Assembly: GCA_021292105.1 (NCBI GenBank)
Contig: CM037869.1
Location: 7,633,704 to 7,697,703 of the forward strand
Length of the DNA stretch: 64,000 bases
From: Anadara kagoshimensis
Lineage: Eukaryota; Mollusca; Bivalvia; Arcoida; Arcidae
Reading direction: 5' to 3'
Position 1 is the stretch's first letter. Every line of letters starts with the position of its first letter. This document shows, one piece after another, positions 21,661 to 34,729 of the stretch. Position numbers and translations under genes: made by a program. The notes beneath the pieces were generated by a model. It was not told where the DNA came from. It ran no database searches and saw only the letters and a list, made by a program, of their open reading frames with translations.

Positions 21661-24190
21661 TGCCATCAGAGCATCTCATGAAAATATATTTCGATAATTC
21701 CATTTTCGCAGGTGTCTGGATATACGAAAGGCCTCAAATTATCTAGATTAGAATCCATTTGGACAGACCCTAGTGTGAGAAAGTCGCTTGCCAAAGTTAG
21801 TTTAATTATTTAAAAACTGATGTCCAGTGTGCAATAAACTTGTAATTTAAATACTATTACTCCCCTCCATACCAACTATAACTGAACACATCAATATACT
21901 AGTATGTGGAGGATTGATGTGTGCGTGAGGTCCAATTTCTTCACTCTTCTAAAGCGATAAAAGAATAGGCAAACAACATTGACTAGTGCGTTTGACCTTT
22001 CATTAGGATATTTATATAGGAGGGTCAACCCAATACGTGGGTATGGGTAAACAACATTGACCTGTCCGTTTGACCGTTCATTAGGGATATTCATATAGGA
22101 GAGTTCATCCAAATCATGGGTAGTGTTAGGATTCACAGTCCATGGTTAGTGTTCACATTATATCGAAATATTCACACATGATCCCTATTAGTTAAAATTT
22201 ACTCCTCCATAATGACTATTTTAAATCTATGGTCAAACAGACAGGTCAAATTTGTTTGCCTATTATATTGATTCAAATATGGGAAACACACCTCTTACAA
22301 GGTCACAAGAATATCCCTTGAGAAAGAATTCTGTTACGTTACTTCTCGCCGGTGGTGTCTGGATATAAGTAAAACATTTTTACTGGGACAGTATTCTTGC
22401 TTCAAATTGTTATTCTGCTACTTCACAATTTTGCTGGTGATGAATTGATATAAGTAAATCAATTCTGGCTGGGATAATAAACTAGCTGCATATTGCGGAT
22501 AATTTCTTCTATTTTGTAATTTGCTGGTAATATCTCGATAAAAGTAAAATAGAAGAGAAAACTTGTTTATTCACTCGAATTCCATTTCATTTCCATAAAA
22601 TTAACATTTTAAAGGACATATTCAGAACCTTCAGTTATAAATAAATCTGCAGTAATTTTAACAAAATTTTAATAACTTGAGATATAAAGTCATGATATAT
22701 ACATAAGAGATTATATCTCCTTATAAGAAAATAAATAAACCATATATCCTATCATATCACAAAACTGTCAACTTAAACTAGGACAATATGTTATGTAAAC
22801 TGCATAAAAACTTCAGAAAACGACTCTTATCTAAAACGTTTTGTGTCAATAATACAACTAACTTACAGGGACATCATATGACAAAAAGGATTATTTTTAT
22901 GTCGTTTACGTCATAGGGAAAGAATATGACCCAAAAGATTCATTCTGATTAGGCGGGTATCGGACCATGCCGTTTGAGTGCTTTTTTTTTTTTTTACATT
23001 TTTGCAAAAATTGACTAAGATTGTTTGAATGTGATTTCCTTTGACAAATGCAATAATATTTCTATCATTTCACGAGAGATAATTTTTGAAACTGTATGCT
23101 TTGAGTATGATATATGTTTCAGATAGGGTACATCCTTGCGACCTCAAATAAATACTATAATGATAGTAGTCAAAACGTATAATATACTTTTCTGAATGAT
23201 TGATATACAAAAATGAACTAGTACATTGCTAAATCTATCTACTTATTAGTTGTTTCAGTTTTCATAATGTTGTATTCCATTCATTATAATGAAGATTCCA
23301 ATCAGTAAGTTCTCTCATTTCAATACGAAAAAATGTAAGTGTTTCAACAAATTGAAGTATATAATGAAATTATATTTCATAGATAAAAACAATGAATTGG
23401 TTTTAGACAACATAACAAAGAACACAACAATTCAGAAAGAGAGAGAGAGAAGTGAATAATTAGATTCACTCGTGCACTACTCGGGTGTTTGTTCAGAAGT
23501 TTTTGGAATATCTATACCAAAACCCGGAAATGCACCGCTTTAATGGGGAAACGCTAACTTATGCGATTTTTCATATGTAGTGTATATAACAATTTGACAT
23601 AAACTTTATACAATATAAGTTAGTAGACTGGTGATTCCCATTAACTTTGGTTTTATATATCGTACTGTAGATACATAGACAAATATTGATGATATGTTGA
23701 CAATGACATGTACTTTGTACCTCTTACATCAGTAGCCACACTACTAATATACGGAAATACTTCAAGTTTAACCTTAATCCAAACTTTTGATTTTGATTGA
23801 AAAATATCAATGACATCACTTTGAAAAGTAATAAAACCAAACTAAAAAGATGCAAAATTATACCTCATCCAATGTGTTAGTAAATGAAAGCAACAGATTT
23901 ACACAATAAAATGTTTTTAAAAAAGTCTTTCAAGAACTGCCAACGTTTTATGCATATCTGAATAGGAGCGTTCGTGTGTGTGTGTTGGCTGAGTTAGACA
24001 TATCTAAACATTATCTGTTAATGATATGTCCATGATGAAGAGGTTTATAATTAGTAGCTATACAAAGCATGTTCACTGGAGTATATAAATGCACATCCTT
24101 ATGTGAAAGCTGAATAATTAAGCTATAACTGGAACATTTTCCATCTAAAACTTTTCAGAGTCTTCGTTGAACCTTTCAATCGTCATTTAT
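21661..24190. other. Non-coding; SINE-tail duplicates and short repeats
   Basis: At 21965-22110 a sequence with AACAACATTGAC and TTCATTAGG..ATATT.ATATAGGAG is present twice in tandem, with a short reversed copy near 22235-22260. At 22342-22560 three successive copies of a SINE-tail-like word occur (GTGTCTGGATATAAGTAAAA, TGAATTGATATAAGTAAAT, TATCTCGATAAAAGTAAAA). A short GA run lies near 23440. No exon is recognised. The part just below 24191 is the 3' flank of LITAF copy 2. Confidence 0.5.
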
Positions 24191-24314
24191 TTATCCAAGT
24201 CTATTATAACGTCCAAGCTCCTGGTGACAATTCGGACATGTATGTCTGCAATCTTTGAGAGAAGAGATGCAAAATGGAATGCAGCACACGAACCAGGTCA
24301 CCAAGACGATAAAA
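24191..24314 (-). CDS. LITAF-like copy 2, exon 3 (C-terminal half of LITAF domain)
   Basis: Minus strand, after acceptor TATCTTTTCAG. It completes a Gly codon and encodes FIVLVTWFVCCIPFC, then SSLKDCRHTCPNCHQELGRY and NRLG, then stop. It supplies the second half of the membrane-dipping stretch and the C-terminal zinc-binding half HxCPNC (residues 97-102 of 113). The ending with 'CPNCxxELGRY' is diagnostic of LITAF/SIMPLE proteins. An AATAAA overlaps the region just after the stop, but the true poly(A) site is not determined. Confidence 0.93.
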
Positions 24315-25065
24315 CTGAAAAGATAATAAATGAAAGTGATATGAAAAAAATTGGTCTCATTGGCTCTTCGAAAATAACCATAATTATATACACGTTACTG
24401 TATTATACATCGTGAAACCTGCCTATTGTGGGTGCATTTTGTATGTAGGACATCACTGGTACAGTATTTTAAATCTTGGTTTATCGACAATTGTCTAGGA
24501 CGATATACACTTTGGACATGTTTGGTTAAACCCATATCACTAAACAAATTACTAGACTATTATTGAAACATGTTTTTTTTTTTTTGCAAAACAATTGTTT
24601 CATAAAAAATCAAGGTATTAAAATATTACCAATGTTTCATCAAAAACTGCTATGCAAACGTATACGCTGAATGCATTTTTTGGACAAAGTAACAAGTGGT
24701 TGAGCACCACAAATGGCGCCCTTCAGAAGTCAGGAGTGGTCTACGATGTTACTAAGTATGTCAAGTTAAAGGGATCGGTATCTTTGTTTCAAAATTTACT
24801 GATTTGAGAAGTTCACTTAGTAACTTTATCCATTTTCCATTTGTTGTAAGCAATTTGAGCAATTTAATCCAAACCTTGACGGAATTAATACATGTATATG
24901 ATATGATTTAATATATTTATAATATTTAATGCGCTGATTAGTCATTTGCACTGAAAATGGTGTACAAAATGTATATTTTACAATAACAAAATAAATAAAT
25001 TATTTATATTATAAAATTGTCAATACATATTAGTAAATAATACATGTATATATAATTATCTTTAC
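24315..25065 (-). other. Intron 2 of LITAF-like copy 2
   Basis: 751 bp with a GTAAAG donor and TTTTCAG acceptor, phase 2. AT-rich. No inserted element was recognised in it. Confidence 0.8.
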
Positions 25066-25240
25066 CCAAATCCAAATAGGACCAAACAGACTATCCATGC
25101 CAACATTCCAGTCTCAAACTCAACTGTGGTGAGGATATCCTTGTGGCAAGCAAAACATTGCATCCGTACTGGGGTATCTCGGAATACTTGTGGCGGGTTA
25201 ATAACCGGTGGTGGTGTAGTCACAACGTAAGCCTGACCCT
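25066..25240 (-). CDS. LITAF-like copy 2, exon 2 (N-terminal half of LITAF domain)
   Basis: Minus strand, 175 nt. It enters in phase 1 after an acceptor whose tract is an ATTT microsatellite ending TATCTAG. It encodes QGQAYVVTTPPPVINPPQ, then VFRDTPVRMQCFACHKDI, then an acidic/aromatic turn and the start of the hydrophobic stretch LAWIVCLVLFGFG, ending at GG|GTAAAG. The CFAC pair (residues 43 and 46) is the first zinc-binding half. The preceding Pro-rich tail is typical. Family proteins act on late endosomes and lysosomes as monotopic membrane adaptors; that role is inferred from the family. Confidence 0.93.
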
Positions 25241-25245
25241 CTAGA

Positions 25246-25248
25246 TAA

Positions 25249-25296
<48 letters not shown>

Positions 25297-25302
25297 AAAT
25301 AA
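25246..25302. repeat. (AAAT)n microsatellite at a splice acceptor
   Basis: About 14 AAAT units on the plus strand, ending a few bases from the exon 2 acceptor of LITAF copy 2. On the gene strand this is an ATTT-rich polypyrimidine-like tract. Confidence 0.95.
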
Positions 25303-25558
25303 TTATGGACTTTTTAGTGGTTGTATATGATGTGGTATTGACCAGATAAATAAACATTGACATCAATGAAAAGTCCATAATTGTATAGTCCTATTGATTC
25401 AATACACATGATACTGACTCAACAATAAATTCACAAAACTGAAACAATATGAAATAAACTTTGCCAATATGAAAACACTGGGCAGGTATGAAAAAACGAC
25501 CAACAAAGAGTGTATGCAAAGATTCTGATGAAATGTCATTAAAACAAAATTATGGGCC

Positions 25559-25625
25559 ATATTGTCATATACCATTTTTTGAATTTAATCATAAAATACA
25601 TTCAAAAAATGGTATATGACAATAT
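25559..25625. repeat. 59-bp-family hairpin in LITAF intron
   Basis: The arms are perfect: 26 bp at each side (25559-25584 and 25600-25625), loop of 15. The core from TGTCAT (25563) to ATGACA (25621) is 59 bp, the same length as the units at 7.8 and 53.1 kb, with the same inner TTTTGAAT/ATTCAAAA but a different middle stem (ATACCA). Confidence 0.88.
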
Positions 25626-26265
25626 TGTTTTGTTGACTATGGCAGTATACCGCAAAGAATCAAATGTGTTTGTTTTACCCACCACCAATTTTATTGAAGA
25701 TGTTCATCTAGCATGTTTTAGCTTCAAACATGTTACCATTAGTAACATACCGCAGTGAACAATCACTGTAAGAGTATTGAAAGTGGAAAAATAAAAAAAA
25801 AATATGTAAAACAAACAGTTACATTTAAATGTAACTTATACTTTAAGTTCAATTAGTCAGGAACCTTAGTTGAAATCGTAAATCGAACGGGATTCCAATT
25901 TCTGGTTTGATTTGTTAAGGTTTGATTAGAGATGTTTATCTAGTAGCTCACTTGAATCTTTAAAATATCCTAGTGCATTTCACTACAGGCTACTAAACGT
26001 CCCATAGCCTTATAGAGTGAACATAATTCCAAGCGTGAAAATAATTAAGTCTTCAACCAAAGGTGGGGAGACGTCTTGGTTGTTATTCTGATGTAATGTT
26101 CTATACATTGACAGAGTCATATTTGTGTGGTTTGGTAGATCTTGGTTAAACTTGATATCACCAGTCATCGGTTTGTATAGGTTAACATTTCAGTATTATT
26201 TCTATGGTTTTTTGGACACATGCAGACAAACAGCACTTTGATTATTGGAAATCATATATTCAAGA

Positions 26266-26323
26266 TGGCATGTGCTTATTTTAAGTTTTAATGAAATAAT
26301 GCATTTGAAAGTATCACATAACA
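26266..26323. repeat. Decayed 59-bp-family hairpin
   Basis: TGGCATGTGCTTATTTTAAG, a loop with AATGAAATAATGC, then ATTTGAAAGTATCACATAACA. It keeps the length and loop of the family but has several stem mismatches. It lies about 640 bp from the intact copy in the same intron. Confidence 0.6.
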
Positions 26324-26775
26324 ACTGTTCCTTTTCAATGTACATTGTAGAAAAGACATGTATGCATGCATTTGTATTATAAAAACGGTTCATAAGCCAC
26401 CTATTTTTAACAGAAAATATAAAAAAAATACTTAAATCCTAATTTACCTATACCCTGGTAGCGATGGTTGTATACATATTATAAACAAAGAACTTATGAA
26501 CAACGTAATGTTTACATACCCTAATTCCATTTAGATTTTCCGTAGCTCCAATTTAGCAAAATTTAGTAATATTTTGTTGGAATTACAAATTAATATTTTG
26601 ACAGAAGTTAGTGTAAATGTTTTAGGGGAGATGTGATCTTCAAAATGACACCTTACTTCCTGAATATCTTAAAACTGTATGAAATATAATTATTATTTGA
26701 AATTTTTCCAAGTTTCAGTTTAAGAAATTTTTCAGTTAAGGAATAATTGTGAAACTGGGTGGGATAAGAACTACC

Positions 26776-26832
26776 AAAAATAAATAAATAAATAAATAAA
26801 TAAACTCATTTAGAAATGAATAAATAAATAAA
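26776..26832. repeat. (AAAT)n microsatellites near exon 1 donor
   Basis: Two blocks, about 26776-26804 and 26818-26832, separated by CTCATTTAGAAATG. They lie within the first 75 bases of intron 1 of LITAF copy 2. Confidence 0.93.
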
Positions 26833-26848
26833 ACTCATATATACTTAC

Positions 26849-26891
26849 GTGGGGCATATCCTGGTGGTGGTGGCTGCTGTGGATAGGACAT
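26849..26891 (-). CDS. LITAF-like copy 2, exon 1 (start codon, PPxY motif)
   Basis: Minus strand. ATG at 26891-26889, reading MSYPQQPPPPGYAP, then donor C|GTAAGTAT in phase 1. The three exons total 342 nt, giving a 113-residue protein. That is short for the family because the Pro-rich N terminus is brief. PPGY at residues 9-12 is a PPxY motif, which in LITAF proteins binds NEDD4-type WW domains; no P(S/T)AP motif is present. A TTTTTGTAG acceptor 13 bases upstream of the ATG suggests a non-coding first exon. A possible one ends at GAGCAG|GTATAT (27542). Same phase and same MSYP start as copy 1 indicate duplication. Confidence 0.9.
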
Positions 26892-27063
26892 AATGTTAAC
26901 AAAGGTAAACTACAAAAACAAGTAAATATACATTTTATAGACATGTATAAGTACTTCCGATTTGATGTTGTACGAGACGACACGTAGTCGTGACCAGTGA
27001 CATTATTATTTTCAACATTTACCGACCATATTTTGCAATTTAAAACATGATTTACTTGTTTAT

Positions 27064-27064
<1 letters not shown>

Positions 27065-27101
<37 letters not shown>
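27065..27101. repeat. (CT)n microsatellite upstream of LITAF copy 2
   Basis: About 18 CT units, 175 bp upstream of the coding start. Copy 1 also has a long dinucleotide block upstream, but with GA on the plus strand. Confidence 0.95.
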
Positions 27102-27104
<3 letters not shown>

Positions 27105-29434
27105 GGCAAAAAAGAGAAATAGGTAAAAATAAATAAATAAACGCATCTTATTTAACTTACCGTCTAAATGAAAGCTTATAAAATTTAAATTCAACCTTTA
27201 CAAAATACATGTATGCCTTAAAGTACCCCACGGCCAATTTATGTAAAATACATACACACAGCGCTATAGTAGCTATAGAGTGTGTGTAAAGTCGTGTGTG
27301 TGTGAGAGAGAGAGAGAAAGGAGATTGTTGGTGAGTAAGAATATCTCTATTATGTGTCGCAATTTTCTAAAAGAAATATTTTTAAATAAAAAATACAACA
27401 TGACATGACAAATCATAAGTTTAAATTAATGATAACATATATCATACCTAAATCCTTAATCTTCTTGATTTTATCAATCAACAACAAACTTTCCAGAAAT
27501 CGATGTCAGGTGCGTAAACAATCTACTGTGTATTCATATACCTGCTCGCCTTGTAGCCGGTAGGCGGAAAAAAAACAAACATTGAAATATGATCGCATTC
27601 AATATAACAAACGACCTACATTCTACACCTTTAAATATTTACGTACGGTTTACTGCACAACGACTATCCTTTCTCACAGTAGATAAAATGCAACCCCCGA
27701 GATTAGTCAGAAGAACACGACATTACCTAATCATATTATCTATAAATCAGCGTGTATTGATTTCAAAATTACAAATTGTATAACTATAATATTCATATTT
27801 AAACAAAGTTTTTGTTAAATCTATTTCTTAATTAGTTTTGTTTTATTAATTAATACGTAGTAGACTTGTTTATTATGTAACTAACCTTGAACCCCACCCC
27901 GGTATATAGATATAAATCTTAGGTACATCACAGTCCTGTCTGAAGTTTAACACTATCCTAAGGCCTAGGGATTAGTTCTAAACTGGCAGATTATCTCGGC
28001 CTCGTTAGCATTATTTCGACATATTTCTGCAGCCTCTATTTAATCTCTCTTTCTGTCACTAGCGAATTATTTTTCTGTCCTTTGACTCCTGTTTAACAGT
28101 TCTGTGTTAACGTTTCGACAGGTCTGTATTGTTTATGATCTATGTGTATTGATTGTAACTGCTTGAGGTACTGGAGCATGAATCTAGTCAAACCAGATGT
28201 CGAAAGATGTTTTCTAAAACCCAGGTAATAACTTTTCAGTTTCAGTTTTGTCAATGAATATATAAGAGTTTTACAAAAATATGCGGGAATGAACACAAGT
28301 CGCTGAATATTAGCATTTAAAAGAAACACGTGACTGTATATGCAATCATAAACTGGTTTTAAATTGTATTTATAATAATTTTAAGAAGTTCGAAAATAAA
28401 AAACGACAACACTGTTGTAATGACAACTTTAGCGGCGGAATTTAAATTTAAACCGTACGCGTGATCGTTTTTTTAGTTACAACAACAAAAAAGAGAATAC
28501 TACAGGATTACAAATGCTTGTCAACATTAACCATCCGATATACGACAATGTACTTAAGAAAATTTTTAGTTAAGGAATGAAAATGAAATTGTAGGAGTTT
28601 CCCAGGTTTAAACACAAACTTAAACTGATGTTATATTTTTTAATTTTATTTGATTTGATTTTATCACACAGCAAAGAATCTTTTAGAATAAGACCCGACA
28701 TGAAATTTTGAACCTTTCGATATTCTAGCTTACTAAATAACAAACTTTCCTAGACAGTCAACTGAATTCATACTATCAGCATTTAAACTACGCGAACTAT
28801 ATCAAAACTACGCATTATTCAAAGTGACTTACAGGTCTATTGGGTCGGCCGGGTGGTGTATCAAACAGTGCTTACTATAGTAATGTCATTAAATGTTATT
28901 GATATGCATTTTATACACGTGTTGCTCCTAATAAAATATTACTTACTTGTTTACTTTAACACCCACTAAATGCAGTTTATAACATATATACCTATGCTAA
29001 TTCAAACAAGTTTATGCTACAATGTATATATGTAGATATAAAAAGTAAAATAGAACATATTGATTGTAGCTGCAGATTGAGGTACTAGAGCATGAACCAG
29101 ATGTTGGAAGATGTTTTCTAAAATCCATGTAATAATTTTCCAGATTCAGTTTTGTCACTGAATATTAGCGTTTTACAAAAATATATAGATACAGTAATGA
29201 ACACAGTTCCATCCCTACTGGTATTCTGCCTGAAGATTCCAACACTAATTACATTGTATAACATACGGTCTGAATAACACTAAAGAAAATGCTGTATTAT
29301 CACGTTGTCTCTATGGCATAGTGGTCTAAAACACCGGCTTACTGATCAACGTACCTCTCACCTACTATTAAACACCCTAGGTTGTGCGAGAAAGTCTGTC
29401 GCTTAGCAAAATAGCTTGCCAAGAGTAGCTCTTT
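27102..29434. other. 5' flank of LITAF copy 2; local duplicate
   Basis: Probable upstream region of copy 2. Sequence at 28140-28305 and 29060-29205 is related (AGATGTTTTCTAAAA, TCAGTTTTGTCA.TGAATAT, TTTTACAAAAATAT), so a segment of about 150 bp is duplicated. At 29310-29420 a SINE-like piece is present (CATAGTGGTCTAAAACACC). No exon is certain. Confidence 0.5.
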
Positions 29435-29800
29435 GTACAACGAAGCAGGCTGCTTTCGAATAAATTGTTGACTCAGAGATATTGCAAGCCTAGGCTTATC
29501 AAGGCCCTCAAAAAGTTTTATGGCCGTCATCACAGTATTGTTGATAAGTTTGATGTCTCTGAGTCCAGGATTGCTTTGGATATATTTGACGTCCAATAGT
29601 TCCATGTTCATTTCACATAATTTTGATTACACACGTGGCGGGTGTAGCTAGCTAAACAGGAGGTGCTAATTACCCGGTCTCACTTCCCTGGTGGAAAGTG
29701 TCTAACCTAACTTGTCAATTCCAAAGTTTTTACTTTGCTTCTGGATTGTGATTCGGACATGGATTAGTATGTTTGTTTTTGATTGTTTACTTCTAGGATT
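29435..29800 (+). repeat. Dispersed repeat R1, copy 2
   Basis: It contains both halves: CAACGAAGCAGGCTGC ... GCCTAGGCTTATCAAGG, then GGCGGGTGTAGCTAGCTAAAC ... CTTCCCTGGTGGAAAG ... TTTGCTTCTGGATTGTGATT. The complementary strand is open for 90 codons over 29339-29611. Confidence 0.85.
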
Positions 29801-30184
29801 CCTGACAGAGGTGTCAAACACTACCCACTACTCATTAAACATTAAACTGCAACAGCGTGGTAGCACTACTACACATACATTATCAACACACTAACAAAAT
29901 AAATCCTCATTGGTAAATGGTCAAATGTTGCCAGTCATAGGAGTTGAACGGTGGCTGTATCAGACAAATAACAAGAAACGCTTATGGAACATCGGGTATC
30001 AGGTTTTGGGATAGCAATTCTAGTACAAGGAGAATTTGACTTCTTTCACATTAATACTTTTCTGCCTACCTCTATTTCTTTTGGTTTACACTGTTGTATA
30101 CATTCTCCATCAATGGGCGTAGCTGGCTCTACGCCGCCATCATACCAGTCAGTGCACATCGTTATTTTTATCGGCAAATTTAAT

Positions 30185-30830
30185 GCAAAGAAAAGAGAAA
30201 TGTTGAAACTTTATGTATCTACTCATCGCCAGATTTATCCCACGACGCCTGTGTCACCAACAGAACTAGTACTAACAGTAACAGTATCGTCGACTTATAC
30301 TTCAATTACGACGCCTACATAAGGCGTCATTTGAAGCTGTATGTCAATACTTCAATTACTATTATTCTATTGTCAACTTTCCTTTTCTATGCAGCACTAT
30401 ATCTGCTTCGTCTGCTGATAGTGTATTTGTTTCACAATTAATACGATTGTTCCCAACACGGGAACTTTGTACAACGAAGCAAGCTGCTTATAAATAAATT
30501 ATTGACGCAAGGATATTGCAGGCCTAGGTTCATCAAGGCTCTCAAAACGTTTTATGACCGTCAACACAATATTGTGTATAAAATGATGTCTCTGTATCCA
30601 AAAGTATCCTGGATATATTTGACGTCCCATAGTTCCCCGTTTCTTTCATTCACAGTTTTTATTACACACATGGCGGGTGTAACTACATGTAGCTAAACAG
30701 CAGTGCTTACCCTTCAGGAGCACCCGGTTTCACTTTCAAGGTTGGAGTTCACGTATTTAACCTAATTTGGCTGCTTCAAAGTTTTAACTTTGTCATGGTA
30801 TTGTGTTTTGGACATGGATTGGTATATTTG
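30185..30830 (+). repeat. Dispersed repeat R1, longest copy
   Basis: The most complete copy: an upstream part shared with 1532-1700 (CTATTGTCAACTTTCCTTTT), the CAACGAAGCAAGCTGC block, and the GGCGGGTGTAACTA ... GGACATGGATTGGTATATTTG block. No terminal inverted or direct repeats were found by eye. Confidence 0.85.
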
Positions 30831-32946
30831 TTCTGATGATCCAGACCTTGGAACGAACTATGAATGGAATGCACACAGTGGATGTTAAAGATAATAGTAT
30901 TCAGACTAGTAGTTTAAGTTGATGACTCGTTCTCCCGTTCTAGGTGATACTAATACGTCCACATTGTGTTTGCAAAACCAAACAGCAATATGATAAGAGA
31001 CAACTAATCTGAAAAATGGACACGAAAAACCGCGGCAAAATTTATAGAGACAAAATACAAAAAAGGATAAAATTTATAACAAAAAATGGTATTTTATGGT
31101 CCAAAATCTCTTCGTTTGCAATGTAGTTTAAAAATTCAGGAAAGTATGTCCCAGATTCACTTGATTTGGTTTACATGGAATAGTTTTACTACATGTATTT
31201 TTTTCAAATCGACAGTTACTACATGCATGGAAAGCCAAGGTATAGTGAGTGAGTTATTGTTTAAAGCCGCATCAGCATTATTGCGGCTAAAGCCAAGGTA
31301 TACTTCTTTCAACGCTGTGACAATTATGTTCGCGAGTTATCTCCCTTCACTCATCTTCGAATTTCAAATCTGAACAATAATTCGTTAAAATTTCCTAAGA
31401 AAACATTCTAGATACATATTCTCACTATCAAAATCATGTATCATAAAATAACAAAAGGATGGTCAAGTGCGTTGTACAGGTGTTAACATGGTCATCATGA
31501 TTAATTCTTTCTTCTACATTATGATAGTGATTCAATAATTAAGTTTATAAATTAGGGATGTACCCAAGGATATGACACAGGTGCAAGGACATTCTCTTGA
31601 GAAAACCAATGCCCCCGTCACAAAATTGCTCAGTTGCTATTTCTAAGATTTTACCTTGCTACTTTGATCAGTGTACCTAAATTTGGTATGCAAAACATCG
31701 CCCTGTATTGGTTTATATTCATTTCAAGTTTAACATTTGAGATTTAGAATTGACACACTATTGGGATGTACGGTCAGGTGGACAGACAGACAGACAGGGT
31801 AATTTCTATATACACCCCTAATTATAAACTTCGTTTGCGGGGGTTGGAGGTTTTATAATATTAATAACAGTATAATGTTATTTGTAAATCTGTTGATACA
31901 AACTAGAGGAGGACACTGATATATAGGTAATGTGCTGTCCAATCCTTTCCAAATTGTTGATTAATCATACATGTACATTATAAAACAAAATTAAAAAAAC
32001 AGATACAATGTATTAACTTTTATTATCAATCACACTGTTGGACGGAATCACAGATGTGCTTGTAATATTAAGACTTGGCAAATATATATATAATACATGA
32101 TGGTACATTATAGTACATATCACATTTTTCAAAATAAATATAAAAATATTTAACATTATGGACTTAAAATAAATAACATAGATACATGTAGAACATAAAG
32201 TAATAAAAAGTGTTAGTCAAATAACTCAGCCGCTGTAATATATAACATGCACGGCCATTTATGTTTTAAAATGGTTATATCAATACAAAATGTAAATCTT
32301 AACAAACTTTATTCATTGAAATTCCATTCCGTTAATGTTGAATCTTTTTTTCAACTAAAATGTTTTTTTTATCTTGAAAAAAATATTTTTCCACCATTTT
32401 GTATTTTTCTCCACAATAAATAACAAATACAAGAAAATTGTTTTTTTTAAGAAAAACAACTTTGTTGCATAAATTTAGATAAGTTAAGATATAAAGTTCA
32501 AATACTGTAAAAACTTCAATATTTCAATTCTATAAATGAAAGACAGATGATTATAATATACTTATGGTACATAATATTTTGTATAGTTATTATACAAGAT
32601 CTATACTTTTAGTTTTACCATGAGGCATTTTGAATACTTTATCTTTGGTTGTCGGCGTTTAACGTCTACATGTGGCCAGTCAGCCGTTGTACAGACTGTT
32701 AAGTTTGTTGAAGTAAGTACTCAAATCTTGGCCTTTTTTGTGAAGTCGACAAACAATGGAAAAGTCTCGCGTAAAACAATGAATATATGGATATGTATAC
32801 CTATTTCTAGATTACTAGTACACAGTACTAGATTATTAAAGGTACAGTCCAGACCTGTCGAACGTTAAACACTGAAAATAAGTGCAATCTCGGTTACATT
32901 TCCAGTGTCCAAGGTTTATATGTTACCTAGTGGCTAGAAAGGTGTC
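30831..32946. other. Spacer between LITAF copies; one DNA-element-like repeat
   Basis: At about 31590-31860 a segment ends with GGTGGACAGACAGACAGACAG and CTTCGTTTGCGGGGGTTGG, resembling the element at 55797-56009. The rest is AT-rich. The frame at 32620-32868 overlaps a SINE-tail-like word (GGCGTTTAACGTC) and is not supported as a gene. Confidence 0.45.
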
Positions 32947-33258
32947 GAGAAATATATAGAAGCTACCGACAGTTGTCGAGGTTACAAAAGGCAGAATGGA
33001 GAAATATATAGAAGCTACCGACAGTTGTCGAGGTTACAAAAGGCAGAATGGAGAAATATATAGAAGCTACCGACAGTTGTCGAGCTTACAAAAGGCAGAA
33101 TGGAGAAATATATAGAAGCTGTCGACAGTTGTCGAGGTTACAAAAGACAGAATGGAGAAATATATAGAAGCTACCGACAGTTGTCGAGCTTACAAAAGGC
33201 AGAATGGAGAAATATATAGAAGCTGTCGACAGTTGTCGAGGTTACAAAAGGCAGAATG
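32947..33258. repeat. 52-bp tandem repeat, exactly 6 units
   Basis: 312 bp, six units of 52 with no indels. Each carries GAGAAATATATAGAAGCT, CGACAGTTGTCGAG and ACAAAAGGCAGAATG. CGACAGTTGTCG is itself a near-palindrome. Unit variants (ACCGAC versus GTCGAC, GAGGTT versus GAGCTT) alternate, so pairs of units have been duplicated together. It lies downstream of LITAF copy 1. Confidence 0.97.
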
Positions 33259-33514
33259 GAGCCGCCAATTCGGCACCAAATCATCAGCTTATTGTTTATC
33301 TTTCGACAGTTCTGTAATGTAATTTATTTTGACCATACATTATGTCAGTCATACATCGATTGCAACTTTGAACTAATAATGAATCATTTAGTTCTGTATA
33401 AGTTAGAAAACAGAGTTCACATAGATTCGTATTTAAGTGTCATATTCTTTATCGGAAGTCCAAGTGTTTTATGCTAATCTTCATTTAAACAATTTTTCAG
33501 TTTGGAACCTCTCC

Positions 33515-34542
<1,028 letters not shown>

Positions 34543-34729
34543 CCAAATCCGAAAAGAGTTAAACAGATAACCCAAGCCATCATTCCAGTTTCATATGATG
34601 TTGTCGTTACAATGTCTTTATTACAGGCAAAACATTCCATCCTAACCGGAGTGTCCCGGAATCGAACAACGTTAGCCCCAGGCATGGGAACAACAACGTT
34701 ACTTGAAGGGTTATATACCGCTGCAGCCG
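34543..34729 (-). CDS. LITAF-like copy 1, exon 2 (N-terminal half of LITAF domain)
   Basis: Minus strand, 187 nt, acceptor TATCTTCAG to donor GG|GTATGT. It encodes AAAVYNPSSNVVVPMPGANV, VRFRDTPVRMECFACNKDIV and the hydrophobic start MMAWVICLTLFGFG. C55 and C58 are the first zinc-binding pair. Phase 1 in and phase 2 out, exactly as in copy 2. Protein identity with copy 2 is high from FRDTPVRM onward and low in the Pro-rich tail, as expected if only the domain is under strong constraint. Confidence 0.95.

Larger units (their letters stand above)
25241..26848 (-). other. Intron 1 of LITAF-like copy 2
   Basis: 1,608 bp, phase 1. Near the acceptor it holds an AAAT microsatellite (25246-25302), near the donor another (26776-26832), and in between a 59-bp-family hairpin (25559-25625) and a decayed relative (26266-26323). 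Confidence 0.8.

Noticed and set aside
23435..23455. Pairing of GA runs with the LITAF GA arrays
   Set aside because: Short GA runs are frequent throughout the window; no special relation is supported.
29984..30322. A 112-codon plus-strand gene
   Set aside because: The second half lies inside repeat R1 and no domain is seen.
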